64,000 bases of DNA from contig JAFKFL010000025.1 in the NCBI GenBank assembly GCA_017308235.1, positions 54,457-118,456 on the forward strand, read 5' to 3'. Position numbers and translations under genes: made by a program. Positions 8,000 through 16,557 of the stretch are shown piece by piece. Under the pieces are notes generated by a model, which made no database searches, was not told where the DNA came from, and saw only the letters and a list, made by a program, of their open reading frames with translations. Every line of letters begins with the position of its first letter. Position 1 is the stretch's first letter. This DNA is from Alphaproteobacteria bacterium. GTDB lineage: Bacteria > Pseudomonadota > Alphaproteobacteria > Reyranellales > Reyranellaceae.

Positions 8000-9856
8000 T
8001 CAATCGAAAGCGACGACGTGCCGGATCTGGAACCCGCCCAGCAGCTCGGCACAGCGCTTCTTGATCGCCTCGCGTGAGGGCGAACCCGCAACCCGCACCT
8101 CGGCCAGCGTGCCGTAGGTTGCGTCGTTGCGTACCGTCACCTCGGCCTTCACGCCTTCGGCCTTCAAGGGTGCCAGCGCTGCATCGAACGCGCGCTGGGC
8201 CGCGTCGAGGCGCAGCGCGGGCTTGAAGATCTTGCCGACGCCAGTCACCGGCATCACCGGGATCGGCACGACCTGCACCGGCACGGCGGCGCGCTCGGGA
8301 ATCTCCTTGCGGCAGAACTCGCGCAATTCGTCGGGCGTCGCTACGGCGTTGGGCTTCAGCTGCACGAAGGCCATCGGCAGCTCGCCGGCATAGGTGTCGG
8401 GCAGGCCGACGGCGGCCGCGGTCTCGACGGCGAGATGGCGCGTGAGCGCCTCCTCGATCATCACCGGATCGATGTTGTGGCCGCCGCGGATGATCAGGTC
8501 CTTCGAGCGGCCGGTGAGCCAGACATAACCGTCCGCGTCGAGCCGGCCGAGATCGCCGGAATCGAGCCAGCCGTCGGCAAGCATCGCGCCCTTGTTGTGG
8601 TACGGGTTGAGGTAGCCCGGCGTTACCTGCGGGCCGCGCATCAGCACATGGCCGATCTCGCCTGCCGTGCAGTCGCTCCGGATCGCGCCGTCGGGCGCCA
8701 CATCGGCGATGCGCACTTCGAGATAAGGAAGGCGCAAGCCGACCGAGCCGGGACGGTGGTCGCCGTGTCTCGGATTCATGGTCGAATAGCAGTGCACCTC
8801 GGTCATGCCGTAACCCTCGATCACCGGCACGCCAATCTCGCTCTCGATGCGGCGGATCAGCTCGACCGGCACCGTCGAGCCGCCGGTCACGAAGCACTGC
8901 AGCGACGAGAGATCATGTCCGTCGCGCGGCACGTTCATGATGGCGGCAAGCGTCGTCGGCACCGCGCCCCCCACCGTCACCTTGTTGCGCTCGACGATGC
9001 CCCAATAGTCGCGCACCACGTTGGGATTGCGGGCACCGAGCGGCGTCGGGATCACCACCGTCCAACCGCTCGCGATCGCCGACAAGGCGCCAAAGATCGA
9101 ACCGCCGACATGGAACTGCGGCAGCGGATTGAGGAGCACCGTGCCCGGTCCGAGATCGAAGAAGAGCGCGTTGCTCCAGGCCGCGAGCGCCAGCGCGCCG
9201 TGCGTATGCTGCGCGAGCTTCGGCAGCCCCGTCGTGCCGCCGGTATGGAACAGCGCCGCGACGGTATCGCGCTCGAGCTTCTTGGGCGCCACGAGCTTGT
9301 CGCCCGGCTGCCGGGCGCAAGCTGCTTCGTACTCGATCACGCCAGGCATGGGCGCGCTCTCGCTGCCTCCGACGCGGAACACTTTCAGTCCAGGCAAGGC
9401 AGCGCGGATCGCCTCGACCTTGGGCCAGATGTCGGCAAACAGCGAGGCATCGGCGGCGACCAAGGCCTTGGCGCCGGCCTCCTTCATGATGCCCGCGATC
9501 TGCGAGGCGTCGAGGAAGTAGTTCACCGGATTGGCGATGGCCGCGATCTCCGCGCCCCAGAGGGCGAAGAACGTTTCCGGCACGCTCGGCAGCAGCAGGG
9601 TGACGGTGTCGCCCGGGCCGATCCCTTCGGCGTGCAGCAGGTTCGCCGTCTGCAGCGCATGATGCAGCAGCGTTTCGAAAGTGACGTCCCGCACCGGATC
9701 GGCAGCGGTGGTGCCGGCGAGATAGCGAATGGCGATGCGTTGCGCGTTGTCCCGCGCGGCGGCCTGAAGCAGATCGAGGATGTTGCTGTTGCGGATACGT
9801 TCCTCGACCGGGACCTTCTCGATCTCGGCGACGTCTGCCTCGGTGCGGATTTTCAT
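8000..9856 (-). CDS. Acyl-CoA synthetase / AMP-dependent ligase
   Basis: A 618-residue member of the ANL (acyl-AMP ligase) superfamily. The AMP-binding P-loop HTGGTTGLPK is at 204-213, the adenine/acyl-AMP motif GYGMTE at 348-353, and the hinge region SGDLGRLD...GRSKDLIIRGG is in the last third. A C-terminal GKIFKPALR contains the Lys expected for adenylation. It should activate a carboxylic acid to its CoA thioester via acyl-AMP. The ATG at 9856 follows GGCAGGAAACGA; a TTG five codons upstream is less likely. It is transcribed alone, so the acid is unknown (fatty or aromatic). Confidence 0.87.
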   Translation of the reverse strand: MKIRTEADVAEIEKVPVEERIRNSNILDLLQAAARDNAQRIAIRYLAGTTAADPVRDVTFETLLHHALQTANLLHAEGIGPGDTVTLLLPSVPETFFALWGAEIAAIANPVNYFLDASQIAGIMKEAGAKALVAADASLFADIWPKVEAIRAALPGLKVFRVGGSESAPMPGVIEYEAACARQPGDKLVAPKKLERDTVAALFHTGGTTGLPKLAQHTHGALALAAWSNALFFDLGPGTVLLNPLPQFHVGGSIFGALSAIASGWTVVIPTPLGARNPNVVRDYWGIVERNKVTVGGAVPTTLAAIMNVPRDGHDLSSLQCFVTGGSTVPVELIRRIESEIGVPVIEGYGMTEVHCYSTMNPRHGDHRPGSVGLRLPYLEVRIADVAPDGAIRSDCTAGEIGHVLMRGPQVTPGYLNPYHNKGAMLADGWLDSGDLGRLDADGYVWLTGRSKDLIIRGGHNIDPVMIEEALTRHLAVETAAAVGLPDTYAGELPMAFVQLKPNAVATPDELREFCRKEIPERAAVPVQVVPIPVMPVTGVGKIFKPALRLDAAQRAFDAALAPLKAEGVKAEVTVRNDATYGTLAEVRVAGSPSREAIKKRCAELLGGFQIRHVVAFD

Positions 9857-9931
9857 TCGTTTCCTGCCCAACGTTGTCGTTGGGCGGATATGAGCAGAGA
9901 CCTACGTCTCTGTCATCGGATCAGCTTGCCG

Positions 9932-10231
9932 CTACTCCTGCGGCAGCCAGCTGTACCAGGTCCACAGTGCGACGGGCGCGGCGACGAAAACCAGGAGCAC
10001 GCCACCCACGATGCTCCAGCTGTTCGGGCCGTAGACGTCGTTGAACCACATCCAGAAGATGAGCTGGCAGCAGAGGCCGAGGATGACCGGCAGCAAGAGC
10101 CTGATCACCCAGATGCACACGCGTTCCTCGCGCGACAATGGCGCAGTGGCCCGCACGACCTCGACGGCCGGCGTCTCGATCATCCGCAACTGTGGTTTCA
10201 CAGGCTCCCACGGGCCCTGCAACGCACCCAT
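9932..10231 (-). CDS. Small two-span membrane protein, paralog of the 2671-3111 product
   Basis: A 99-residue protein with two hydrophobic segments: LLLPVILGLCCQLIFWMWF and IVGGVLLVFVAAPVALWTW. It ends in YSWLPQE. The core matches the protein at 2671-3111 over about 60 residues, with the shared landmarks LGLC-QLI-WMWFN, VYG and SWLP. This version lacks the third span and the Gly/Pro tail. The ATG at 10231 has a strong GGAGGGG site. Function unknown. It may be co-transcribed with the small membrane gene 10365-10634 upstream. Confidence 0.6.
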   Translation of the reverse strand: MGALQGPWEPVKPQLRMIETPAVEVVRATAPLSREERVCIWVIRLLLPVILGLCCQLIFWMWFNDVYGPNSWSIVGGVLLVFVAAPVALWTWYSWLPQE

Positions 10232-10364
10232 CGATCCCCTCCAACCTGCGAAAGCGGCGCCACACCCCTGCGGACCGCCCTCGCCCCTACGATGCTTGGT
10301 AACGGAGCGGCCGTGACATTCCTGAGCGTTGTATGATTGCCCCAGCTTTGTCGCAGTGCCTGTA

Positions 10365-10634
10365 TCAGGGCATGCTCAAGATCCTGCCGACCAGGGTCAC
10401 GACGATCGCGAGACCCAGCAGGTAGGCCGCCAACAAAAGAAACCGAAAGGCCTTCCGCAGGTAGGGCCGCTGTTGACGTTGGGGGTCGGTGGGTGCGCTG
10501 ACGGCGTCCAGCGGGGGCAGGTCCATGGGCATCACTGCGATATAGCCGTCGGCGCTAGACGTTCCTGTGATCTTGCCGATTGCGGCTGTGACCTTCACAA
10601 GCCTCGCGAGGCCGTCGATACTCGATGCACCCAT
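10365..10634 (-). CDS. Small hypothetical membrane protein
   Basis: An 89-residue protein with an N-terminal soluble part and one hydrophobic segment near the C-terminus (FRFLLLAAYLLGLAIVVTLVG). No family is recognised and no strong ribosome site precedes the ATG at 10634. It is divergent from prpF with only 17 bp between the two starts, and upstream of the 99-residue membrane protein. The assignment rests on composition and arrangement. Confidence 0.4.
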   Translation of the reverse strand: MGASSIDGLARLVKVTAAIGKITGTSSADGYIAVMPMDLPPLDAVSAPTDPQRQQRPYLRKAFRFLLLAAYLLGLAIVVTLVGRILSMP

Positions 10635-10651
10635 ACCGTTGATTGAGAGTC

Positions 10652-11812
10652 ATGACCCAGCTTCGAATTCCGGCTGTCTACATGCGTGGTGGCACCAGCA
10701 AAGGCGTGTTCTTCCTGAAGGACGACCTGCCTGCCGACCCGGCGGCGCGCGAGCGGCTGTTGCTGCGCGTGATCGGCAGCCCCGATCGCTATGGCAAGCA
10801 GACGGACGGCATGGGTGGCGCTACCTCCAGCACCAGCAAAATCGTGATCCTCTCGAAGTCGACGCGATCCGATTGCGATATCGACTATCTCTTCGGCCAG
10901 GTCGCGATCGACAAGCCGGCGATCGACTGGTCGGGCAATTGCGGCAACCTCACCACCGCCGTTGGGCCGTTCGCGCTCACCGCAGGGCTGGTGAAGGGGC
11001 CGGGCGATGGCACGGCCACGGTGCGGATCTGGCAGGCCAACATCTCCCGCAAAATCGTGAGCCATGTGCCGATGCAGGATGGCGAGGTGGTGGAGCTGGG
11101 CTCGTTTGAGCTGGATGGTGTCACCTTTCCGGCGGCGGAGGTCAGGCTCGAGTTCCTCGATCCTGCCGCTGAGGATGAGGATGGCGCGGGCGGCGCCATG
11201 TTCCCGACCGGCAACCGGCTCGACACGCTCGACGTGCCCGGTGTTGGCAAGGTCGAGGCGACGATGATCACCGCCGGCAATCCCACGATCTTCATCGATG
11301 CCGCGCGGCTTGGATTGACGGGCACCGAGCTGCAGGCCGACGTAAACGGCAATGCCGATCTGCTGCGGCGTGCCGAAGCCGTGCGCGCGCATGGCGCGGT
11401 CGCGATGGGGCTGGTGAAGACACCCGAGGAGGCGACGGCCAAGCGCCAGCACACGCCCAAGCTTTCCTTCGTTGCCCGCCCCGCAGCTTACAAGGCTTCG
11501 GACGGCCGAACGGTCGAGGCGGGATCGATCGATTTTCTCGCCCGCATCTTCTCCATGGGTGTGCTGCATCACGCCATGACGGGAACCGGTGCGGTGGCGA
11601 TCGCCGCGGCTGCTGCGATTCCTGGGACGGTCGTGAGCCGTCTCGCGCCGATGGGTGCCGACGGCCGCGTGCGCTTCGGCCATCCCTCCGGCACGCTCAG
11701 TGTCGGCGCCGAGGCGGCCGAGACGAACGGCCAGTGGACGGTGACGAAGGTGCTGCTGAGCCGCACCGCCCGCCGCCTGATGGAAGGCTGGGTGCGCGTT
11801 CCGCCGGCGTGA
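10652..11812 (+). CDS. prpF: PrpF-family isomerase
   Basis: A 386-residue member of the PrpF family (diaminopimelate-epimerase-like fold), whose members isomerise 2-methylaconitate in the methylcitrate cycle or tautomerise related aromatic-degradation intermediates. Family marks are RGGTSKGVFF at the N-terminus, GATSSTSK with Lys63, and the SGNCGNLT loop with Cys97; these Lys and Cys are the expected acid/base pair. The start is ATG 10652, and a TTG three codons upstream is possible. No acnD, prpB or prpC is adjacent. A 4-oxalomesaconate tautomerase-like role is therefore an alternative. It converges with the substrate-binding protein gene 10 bp downstream. Confidence 0.8.
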   Translation: MTQLRIPAVYMRGGTSKGVFFLKDDLPADPAARERLLLRVIGSPDRYGKQTDGMGGATSSTSKIVILSKSTRSDCDIDYLFGQVAIDKPAIDWSGNCGNLTTAVGPFALTAGLVKGPGDGTATVRIWQANISRKIVSHVPMQDGEVVELGSFELDGVTFPAAEVRLEFLDPAAEDEDGAGGAMFPTGNRLDTLDVPGVGKVEATMITAGNPTIFIDAARLGLTGTELQADVNGNADLLRRAEAVRAHGAVAMGLVKTPEEATAKRQHTPKLSFVARPAAYKASDGRTVEAGSIDFLARIFSMGVLHHAMTGTGAVAIAAAAAIPGTVVSRLAPMGADGRVRFGHPSGTLSVGAEAAETNGQWTVTKVLLSRTARRLMEGWVRVPPA

Positions 11813-11821
11813 GCCGCCGGG

Positions 11822-13054
11822 CTAGCTGCTCTCGTTCGACAGCACATCGCCGAACAGGCTCCACTTCTCGCCGTCGAACTTCGCGAGCCGGACGGCCTGG
11901 ATGGGATAGAAATCGGTCGGGCTGGTGTTGATCGCGATGCCGGGCAGCAGCAGTGGGATATGGAGCTTTCGCATGCTGGCGGCCTGCTTCATCAGGTTCG
12001 CCCGGGTCAGCTCGTCACCGCAGGCCGTAAGTACATGCTGCATCGTCGCCGAAACCGCATAGGCGTAGACGTTGCCTGCATCGGCCGGATTGGCGTCCGG
12101 CAAGTACTTCTTCATCCAGGCCATCCATTCCTTGAAATCGTCGTCGTTGGCCCATTGCGGATCGGTGGCATCCTTCAGGTAGGCCGCAGTGATGATGCCG
12201 GTGCTGTTGTCGAACCCAGCCGGCTTCAAGACGGCGGCGACTGAAGCCGAGACGTTGGCGAGGTATTGCACCGGCTTCCATCCGAGATCGGCCACCTTGC
12301 GGATCGCCTGGGCGGCGGCCTTGGGGGCGCCGTCGTTGAAGAAGACGTTGGCGCCTGAATTCTTGATCTCGATGATCTGGCTGTCGACGGTCGGATCGGT
12401 GACCTCGTAGCTCACCTTGGCCGAGACGAGATGCTCGTTCTCCTTGCCGAGACCCTTCAGGAACCCGCCGGTGTAGTCCTTACCCGAATCGTCATTCTGG
12501 TAGAGCATGCCGATCTTGAGGTCCTTCAGCTTGTCCTTGTGCGTGGCCAGGACATGCTTGGCGTAGATCGCGCCCTCGGTCGCGTAATCCGGCTGCCAGC
12601 CCATGGTCCAGGGGAAGTGCTCGGGATCGCCCCACTTCGAGGCGCCGGTGGCGACGAAGAGTTGCGGCACTTTCTTCTGGTTCAGGTACTTCTGCACCAC
12701 GGTGTTGGTGGGCGTGCCGAGCAGCTGGTAGATCGCGAAGACCTGGTCGGCCTCGACCAGTTTGCGCACCATCTCGACGGTCTTGGACGGCACGAAGCCG
12801 TCGTCGTAGGTGATGAAGGTTACCTTGCGTCCGTTGATGCCGCCCTTGTCGTTGACCATCTGCCAATAGGCGGCGATCGCCTTGCCGATCGTGCCGTAGG
12901 CCGAGAGCGGACCCGAATAGGGGTTGGTGTGGCCGAGCTTGATCTCCTTGTCGGTGACGCCGGGATCGTACTTCCTGTCGGCGCGCGCGATGTAGGGCGC
13001 AAGGACAAGTGCGGCACTTCCGGCCGCGAACCCACGGCGATTGATCCTCGACAT
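11822..13054 (-). CDS. ABC transporter substrate-binding protein, LivK type (copy 1)
   Basis: A 410-residue periplasmic type I binding protein of the Leu/Ile/Val/urea-type family (Peripla_BP_6). It has a Tat-like signal peptide: RINRRGFAAGS with twin Arg, then a hydrophobic stretch ending ARA. The mature part begins with GVTDKEIKLGHTNPYSGP, typical for the family. The ATG at 13054 has a GGAGG site. It is the downstream partner of a tandem duplicate (13207-14427). The two are nearly identical over about the first 180 residues and diverge more in the second half. No permease or ATPase gene is nearby, so it must use a transporter encoded elsewhere. The ligand is unknown. Confidence 0.87.
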   Translation of the reverse strand: MSRINRRGFAAGSAALVLAPYIARADRKYDPGVTDKEIKLGHTNPYSGPLSAYGTIGKAIAAYWQMVNDKGGINGRKVTFITYDDGFVPSKTVEMVRKLVEADQVFAIYQLLGTPTNTVVQKYLNQKKVPQLFVATGASKWGDPEHFPWTMGWQPDYATEGAIYAKHVLATHKDKLKDLKIGMLYQNDDSGKDYTGGFLKGLGKENEHLVSAKVSYEVTDPTVDSQIIEIKNSGANVFFNDGAPKAAAQAIRKVADLGWKPVQYLANVSASVAAVLKPAGFDNSTGIITAAYLKDATDPQWANDDDFKEWMAWMKKYLPDANPADAGNVYAYAVSATMQHVLTACGDELTRANLMKQAASMRKLHIPLLLPGIAINTSPTDFYPIQAVRLAKFDGEKWSLFGDVLSNESS

Positions 13055-13206
13055 CCATTTCCTCCCGTCGTGCTTTGCGCAAGATCGTGAGGCGTGATTT
13101 TGCTGAGGATGTGGCGTCGAAGAAACCTGCCGCGTCTCTTTGTTTTCGCCCTGCGCAACCCTGCCCAATTGGACCGCAGCGGCCGCGACCCCACCCCCTG
13201 CCGGCG

Positions 13207-14427
13207 TTAGCTGCTCTCGTTCGACAGCACGTCGCCGAACAGGGCCCACTTCTCGCCGTCGAACTTCGCCAGGTGTACCGACTGAATGGGATAGAAATCG
13301 GTCGGGCTGGTGTTGATCTTGATGCCGGGCAGCAGCATCGGCACCTCGAGGTTGTGCATGCTGGCGGCCTGCTTCATCAGGTTGGCCCGGGTCAGGTCAT
13401 CGCCGCAGCGCGTCAGGCAATCTTGCATCGTCGCCGAGACGGCATAGCCGTAGACATTGCCTGAGTCGGCTGGATTGGCGTCGGGCAGGTACTTCTTCAT
13501 CCAGGCCTGCCATTCCTTGAAATCAGGATGGCTGGTCCATTGCGGGTCGGTCGCATCCTTCAGGTACTGGGCGGTGATAATTCCCTTGGAGTTGTCGAAT
13601 CCCGCCGGTTGCAGCACGGCGGCGACCGAGGCCGCGACGTTGACGAGGTACTGCACCGGCCTCCAGCCGATATCGGCGGCCTTGCGGATCGCCTGCGCCG
13701 CCGCCTTCGGTGTCGCGTGATTGAAGAAGACGTCGGCGCCGGAATCCTTGAGCTGGATGATCTGGCTGTCGACTGTCGGGTCGGTGATCTCGTAGCTCAC
13801 CGTCTTGACCAGGAACTTGTCCTTGTCCTTGCCGAAGCCGCTGATGAAGCCGTTGAGGTAGTCCTTTCCGGAATCGTCGTTCTGATAGAGCACCGCCACC
13901 TTTGCGTTCGGGTGGTTTGCCATGATGTGCTTGGCGTAGATCGCGGCCTCGGTCGCGTAGTCCGGCTGCCAGCCCATGGTCCAGGGGAAGTGCTCGGGAT
14001 CGCCCCACTTCGAGGCGCCGGTGGCGACGAAGAGTTGCGGCACCTTCTTCTGGTTCAGGTACTTCTGCACCACGGTGTTGGTGGGCGTGCCGAGCAGCTG
14101 GTAGATCGCGAAGACCTGGTCGGCCTCGACCAGCTTGCGCACCATCTCCACTGTCTTGGGCGGGCTGTAGCCGTCGTCGTAGGTGATGAAGGTCACCTTG
14201 CGGCCGTTGATGCCACCCTTGTCGTTGACCATTTGCCAATAGGCGGCGATCGCCTTGCCGATCGTGCCGTAAGCTGAAGCTGGCCCCGAATAGGGGTTGG
14301 TATGGCCGAGCTTGATCTCCTTGTCGGTGACGCCGGGATCGTACTTCTTGTCGGCGCGCGCGATGTAGGGCGCAAGCATGAGTGCAGCGCTGCCAGCCGC
14401 AAACCCGCGGCGATTGATCCTCGACAT
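13207..14427 (-). CDS. ABC transporter substrate-binding protein, LivK type (copy 2)
   Basis: A 406-residue homolog of the gene just downstream. It carries the same Tat-like leader, the same GVTDKEIKLGHTNPYSGP start and the same C-terminal end FGDVLSNESS. The ATG at 14427 is preceded by GGGAGGAAAAG. Differences from copy 1 cluster between residues 170 and 300, which include parts of the ligand cleft and the second lobe. This suggests divergence of ligand range after a fairly recent duplication. About 150 bp separate the copies, so each may have its own promoter. Confidence 0.87.
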   Translation of the reverse strand: MSRINRRGFAAGSAALMLAPYIARADKKYDPGVTDKEIKLGHTNPYSGPASAYGTIGKAIAAYWQMVNDKGGINGRKVTFITYDDGYSPPKTVEMVRKLVEADQVFAIYQLLGTPTNTVVQKYLNQKKVPQLFVATGASKWGDPEHFPWTMGWQPDYATEAAIYAKHIMANHPNAKVAVLYQNDDSGKDYLNGFISGFGKDKDKFLVKTVSYEITDPTVDSQIIQLKDSGADVFFNHATPKAAAQAIRKAADIGWRPVQYLVNVAASVAAVLQPAGFDNSKGIITAQYLKDATDPQWTSHPDFKEWQAWMKKYLPDANPADSGNVYGYAVSATMQDCLTRCGDDLTRANLMKQAASMHNLEVPMLLPGIKINTSPTDFYPIQSVHLAKFDGEKWALFGDVLSNESS

Positions 14428-14471
14428 CTTTATCTTTTCCTCCCAGCCGGATCGTACGTGAGGCCAAGCAG

Positions 14472-15638
14472 TCAGAGCAGGTGGCCTGCCCGTTCTGCCT
14501 TGGTCCGGAGATAATTTTCGTTGTGGCCGTTGGCCGGAAAGGAATGCGCGACGCGCTCGGCGACCTCGATGCCGTGGCGGGCGAGCTGGGCGATCTTCTG
14601 CGGATTGTTGGTCATCAGCCGGACCCGCTTGATGCCCATGCGGGCAAGCATCGTCGCGGCTGGCGCATAGATGCGCTCGTCGGCGTCGAAGCCCAGCTGC
14701 TCGTTGGCGTCGATGGTGTCGAAGCCGTCGTCCTGCAGCTCATAGGCGCGCAGCTTGTTCACCAGCCCGATGCCGCGGCCTTCCTGCGCTAGGTAGAGCA
14801 GCACACCCGAGCCCTCTTTCGCGATCTGGGTGATCGCGCCGCGCAGCTGCACGCCGCAGTCGCATCGCAGCGAGCCCAGCAAATCGCCGGTGAAACATTC
14901 TGAGTGGAGGCGGATCAGCACCGGCTCGGTCGGATCGATCTCGCCGACCACGATCGCGAGATGCTCCTTGCCGCCGTCGCTCGGCCGCCAGGCGAGGATG
15001 CGTGCGTTCTCCGCGCCCGCGAGGGGCACGTTGGCCTGCGCCACCTGTTGCAGGTTGCGTGCCGCCGTCTCTTCGTAGGCAAGGACGTCGCTGGCGTCGA
15101 CATAGACCAGGTCCTGTTCACGCGCCCAGTCGCGCCGCTTGTTGCCGCTATCGCGTGTGAGCGGTCCCACCACGACGGCAGGTAGCAGTCGGGCAAGCTT
15201 GGCAAGCTCGATCGCGGTCTTGGCGATGCGCGGTACGTGGCTTGCCACGGGCCGCGAGAAATGGCGCAGGGCAATGTGCCGGGCCGCTTCGGGCCCCTGT
15301 TCGTGCGGCCGCAGGATGACGTCGACCGGCACGCCGGCCGGCAGGTCGAGCGTGATGGGCATGTTGGTGTCGCCCATGCCGCCGGCGATGTGCGGCGGGA
15401 TCTCCATGCCGATCGCCTCGACCCGGCGCCGCGTGGTGACCAGCACTGGCGCGGCCTGGGCCAGCCCCTGGAGTCTCTGCAGAGCGAATGCGGTGCACGA
15501 TTCGGCCGCAATCACCAGGCCGGCGGCTCCGTCCTCGTCGCGCAGGACAACGGTACCCCCGCGGCGCAATTCGGCCATGGCACGTTCGACGGCTGCCAGG
15601 GCCGCTGCGGTACGGGATTGGACTTCGGCCGGACTCAT
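14472..15638 (-). CDS. ribA: GTP cyclohydrolase II with degenerate DHBP-synthase N-domain
   Basis: A 388-residue two-domain protein. The C-terminal half is a full GTP cyclohydrolase II: zinc ligands in HSECFTGDLLGSLRCDCG, the YLAQEGRGIGL loop, ANEQLGFDADERIY, and MTNNPQKI. It opens GTP to start riboflavin synthesis. The N-terminal half has the layout of 3,4-dihydroxy-2-butanone-4-phosphate synthase but lacks its active site. DDEDRENEGD is replaced by LRDEDGAAGLV, and the GHTEA motif by AKTAIEL. Only the cyclohydrolase function is therefore expected. It lies 44 bp downstream of a substrate-binding-protein start on the same strand, with no FMN riboswitch seen upstream. Confidence 0.85.
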   Translation of the reverse strand: MSPAEVQSRTAAALAAVERAMAELRRGGTVVLRDEDGAAGLVIAAESCTAFALQRLQGLAQAAPVLVTTRRRVEAIGMEIPPHIAGGMGDTNMPITLDLPAGVPVDVILRPHEQGPEAARHIALRHFSRPVASHVPRIAKTAIELAKLARLLPAVVVGPLTRDSGNKRRDWAREQDLVYVDASDVLAYEETAARNLQQVAQANVPLAGAENARILAWRPSDGGKEHLAIVVGEIDPTEPVLIRLHSECFTGDLLGSLRCDCGVQLRGAITQIAKEGSGVLLYLAQEGRGIGLVNKLRAYELQDDGFDTIDANEQLGFDADERIYAPAATMLARMGIKRVRLMTNNPQKIAQLARHGIEVAERVAHSFPANGHNENYLRTKAERAGHLL

Positions 15639-15745
15639 GACGTCAATATATGGAGCACTATAGCCCGCTTGGCATCAGGTGGGCGGGCATTTTGCGAAAT
15701 TCGGACGCTTTTGCAGAGCGATGACGCGGTATATAGACTGGCGCC

Positions 15746-16465
15746 ATGGACTCAGCCACCAGCACCATCTCGGCCAACAACCGCGGCAAGAAGATCCTCC
15801 TGGTTGATGACGACCAGGCCTTGCGCACCGTGCTCGCCGAGCAGCTCGATCTGTATGACGGTTTCACGACCATCCAGGTCGGGACCGCAGCCGAAGGGCT
15901 CGAGAAGGCCAAGCTTGCCCACTACGATGCCGTCCTGCTCGATATCGGGCTGCCCGATATGGATGGGCGTGAACTCTGCAAGCTGATGCGCCGCCAGGGC
16001 GTGCGGGCGCCGGTCATCATGCTGACCGCAGCCGATTCCGACGCCGACACCATCCTCGGTCTCGAGTCGGGCGCCAACGACTACGTCACCAAGCCATTCC
16101 GCATCAACGTCCTGCTCGCCCGCCTGCGCGCCCACTTGCGCCAGCACGAGCGCAGCGAGGACGCGGTCATGACGATCGGTCCTTACGAGTTTCATCCGGC
16201 CGGCAAGATGCTGGTGGAGAAGGGCGGCAAGCGGAAGATCCGGCTGACCGACAAGGAAGCCTCGATCCTGAAGTTCCTGTTCCGCGCCGGCGATCGGGCG
16301 GTGGCGCGCGACGTGCTGCTGAACGAGGTGTGGGGCTACAACGCGGGCGTCACCACGCACACGCTCGAGACTCACATCTACCGGCTGCGCCAGAAGATCG
16401 AGAAGGATCCCGCCAACGCCGCCATCCTGGTGACCGACCGCGGCGGCTATCGCCTGCAGCCTTAG
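15746..16465 (+). CDS. OmpR-family response regulator, orphan
   Basis: A 239-residue two-domain regulator. The receiver domain has the acidic pair in DDDQ (21-23), the phosphoacceptor Asp66 in LLDIGLPDMDG, Thr94 and Lys116 (TKPF). The C-terminal winged helix ends with THTLETHIYRLRQKIE and a DRGGYRL wing. No histidine kinase gene is next to it. It lies upstream of the first diiron protein in the same direction with about 90 bp between, so it could be co-transcribed with or control that gene. Targets are unknown. Confidence 0.87.
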   Translation: MDSATSTISANNRGKKILLVDDDQALRTVLAEQLDLYDGFTTIQVGTAAEGLEKAKLAHYDAVLLDIGLPDMDGRELCKLMRRQGVRAPVIMLTAADSDADTILGLESGANDYVTKPFRINVLLARLRAHLRQHERSEDAVMTIGPYEFHPAGKMLVEKGGKRKIRLTDKEASILKFLFRAGDRAVARDVLLNEVWGYNAGVTTHTLETHIYRLRQKIEKDPANAAILVTDRGGYRLQP

Positions 16466-16557
16466 AGTCGTTTTGTCGTCCTGAGCGCGTGCCCCCTTGC
16501 CACTCAGTGACGGGCTCGTCATCCTTTCGGCCAACGAGAAGGACCGAGGAGGCGAGC

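Noticed and set aside
8435..10336. 633-codon plus-strand open frame opposite the acyl-CoA synthetase
   Set aside because: The minus strand encodes a full ANL enzyme with all motifs; the plus-strand product has biased composition and no motif.
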